Of a stretch of DNA of 64,000 nucleotides, positions 62,946-64,000 are shown one piece after another. Every line of letters starts with the position of its first letter. The stretch's first letter is position 1. The DNA comes from GCA-2686265 sp036010965. Its GTDB lineage: Bacteria > Planctomycetota > UBA1135 > GCA-002686595. The DNA is taken from NCBI GenBank assembly GCA_036010965.1, contig DASCMO010000023.1:1-64000 (forward strand), in the 5' to 3' direction. The translations under genes and the position numbers were made by a program. The notes beneath the pieces were generated by a model. That model had not been told where the DNA came from and did not search any database. It saw only the letters and a program-made list of their open reading frames with translations.

Positions 62946-64000
62946 TCAGTCGGGCATCAGCATCAAGCGGCGCGTGTCCGCCACCATCGGGCGCACCGGC
63001 AGGCTGGGCCGCAACTGCTCGAGCACCTTCTCGGCCGTCGCCCGGTAGCCGGTCAGCTTGCCTCCGTAGAGGCCGATCCAGCGCGGGAAGGCGGCGTCAT
63101 CGGGAACAAGGCGCGTGTCGCGCGGGCGTGCGAAGGCCGAGCCGCCCCCGGCCGGCAGCACCCGCAGGCCCGCCCAGGAGTCGATCACCTCGGTCGAGCG
63201 GTCGGGGAAGTGGTGGGCGAAGGTCTCGCGCAGGTACTCGACCTCCGCGGGCGTCGGGGCAACGTCGCCGGGAGCGCCGTTGTGGAAGGTCTCGGTCGTG
63301 CCGACGAGGGTGTGGCCCTTCCAGGGCATGGAGAAGACCGCCCGTCGGTCCGCGGGCGCTTCCGTGTAGTAGATGCCGCGCTCCAACTGGCCGGGCAGCT
63401 CGATGTGCGTGCCGCCGACCAGGTCGATGGCCATGCCCGGCGGTGGCGGCGAGACCCGCTCGCGCACGGCCTCGACCCACGGGCCCGCGGCGTTGACCAC
63501 CGTGCGCGCGGTCAGGGTCCGTTCCGAGTCCCCTTCGCGAAACGTCACCCGGTAGGCGCCCGCGCAGCGCTCGGCGCCGACGAATGCCGCGGGACAGGCG
63601 AGTTCGGCGCCGAGTTCGCGGGCGGAGCGCATCACCGCGCGGCACAGGGCCGCGTCGTCGGTCTGGCCGTCGAGGTAGCGATAGACCGCGCGCAGGCCGT
63701 CGGTTTCGAGCCCGTCCAGCCTGTCCCACTCCGCGCGCTGCACGGCTGTGAAGCGCGCGGCCGGGTGCAGGCCGCCGAGGAGGGCGTAGAGCGAGAGACC
63801 GGCCCGGATCTGCAGGGCGCTACGCGTCGTGTGCTCGAAGACGGGGATGAAGAACGGGACCAGGCGTACCAGGGCCGGAGCGTTGCGCAACAGGAGTTTG
63901 CGCTCGAACAGGGACTCACGTACGAGCGCGAGCTGGAAGTGCTCGAGGTAGCGCAGGCCGCCGTGGATCAGCTTGCTCGAGCGCGAGGACGTGCCCGCGG
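62946..64000 (-). CDS. glpD: Glycerol-3-phosphate dehydrogenase, 5' end beyond window
   Basis: This is the C-terminal part (about 350 residues) of a leftward gene that enters from the right edge. The visible start reads AGTSSRSSKLIHGGLRYLEH, the GlpD signature near the FAD domain. Further on come RTVVNAAGPWVEAV, AIDLVGGTHIELPG, HTLVGTTETFHNG, SWAGLRVLPAGGG and GLYGGKLTGYRATAEKVL. It oxidises glycerol-3-phosphate to DHAP with membrane quinone. The start codon lies outside, so the 5' end is open. It converges on citF. Confidence 0.94.
   Translation of the reverse strand, partial: AGTSSRSSKLIHGGLRYLEHFQLALVRESLFERKLLLRNAPALVRLVPFFIPVFEHTTRSALQIRAGLSLYALLGGLHPAARFTAVQRAEWDRLDGLETDGLRAVYRYLDGQTDDAALCRAVMRSARELGAELACPAAFVGAERCAGAYRVTFREGDSERTLTARTVVNAAGPWVEAVRERVSPPPPGMAIDLVGGTHIELPGQLERGIYYTEAPADRRAVFSMPWKGHTLVGTTETFHNGAPGDVAPTPAEVEYLRETFAHHFPDRSTEVIDSWAGLRVLPAGGGSAFARPRDTRLVPDDAAFPRWIGLYGGKLTGYRATAEKVLEQLRPSLPVRPMVADTRRLMLMPD

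Overview
The window is about 70% GC, gene-dense bacterial chromosome. The gene content suggests a marine-type planctomycete: secreted HEAT, FG-GAP, VIT/vWA and pseudo-sulfatase proteins, a Bat/MoxR gene run, many lipoproteins, sigma-54 regulation, and a Cys-rich C-terminal module with the signatures FGDGLRCAG and AGDTRFFQGWYRDP that I associate from memory with secreted planctomycete proteins. That assignment is inference; there is no rRNA in the window. No phage, insertion sequence, CRISPR array or defence island was seen.

Layout. 1-6.7 kb: a truncated polytopic membrane protein, a LysM protein, an NtrC-type regulator divergent from anmK, and a secreted HEAT/TPR protein that carries a degenerate receiver domain. 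6.8 kb: tRNA-Thr(CGU). 7-15.3 kb: an FG-GAP lipoprotein, a VIT-vWA protein, a second vWA protein and an OmpR/histidine kinase pair, the last four in tandem. 15.3-19.6 kb: formiminotransferase-cyclodeaminase, a carboxypeptidase-regulatory-like protein and a cupredoxin. 19.7-30 kb: SGNH-like, BtpA, MoaB, nuclease, degenerate PTS enzyme I, homoserine kinase, a stand-alone aminotransferase C-terminal domain, an M28 peptidase, a methyltransferase and a MauE-thioredoxin fusion. At 30.2 kb lies a decayed copy of the cupredoxin's C-terminal module. 30.5-38 kb: a GH113-like lipoprotein, RecG, TerC and penicillin acylase.

38.2-52.6 kb is one rightward run of eleven overlapping or closely spaced genes: a HEAT protein with an L33-like zinc ribbon, a lytic transglycosylase, an MscS channel, MoxR, DUF58 and the Bat proteins A to E. 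The linkage suggests a shared envelope function (inference). 52.6-64 kb: two different [2Fe-2S] ferredoxins, an MgtE-like transporter, an esterase, a sulfatase-fold protein without catalytic residues, a histidine phosphatase, ElbB, a second MscS, a fused CitD-CitE with CitF, and a truncated GlpD.

The most notable observations are the L33-like ribbon on an exported HEAT protein; the ferredoxin whose only plausible start is ATT; three enzyme-fold proteins that have lost catalytic residues (enzyme I, sulfatase, receiver); the CitD-CitE fusion; the pseudogene at 30.2 kb; and a recurring TTGNNN-16-TANNNT promoter pattern that in two places puts the -10 box 7 nt from the start codon. Functions are assigned by motif recognition only; no search was run.
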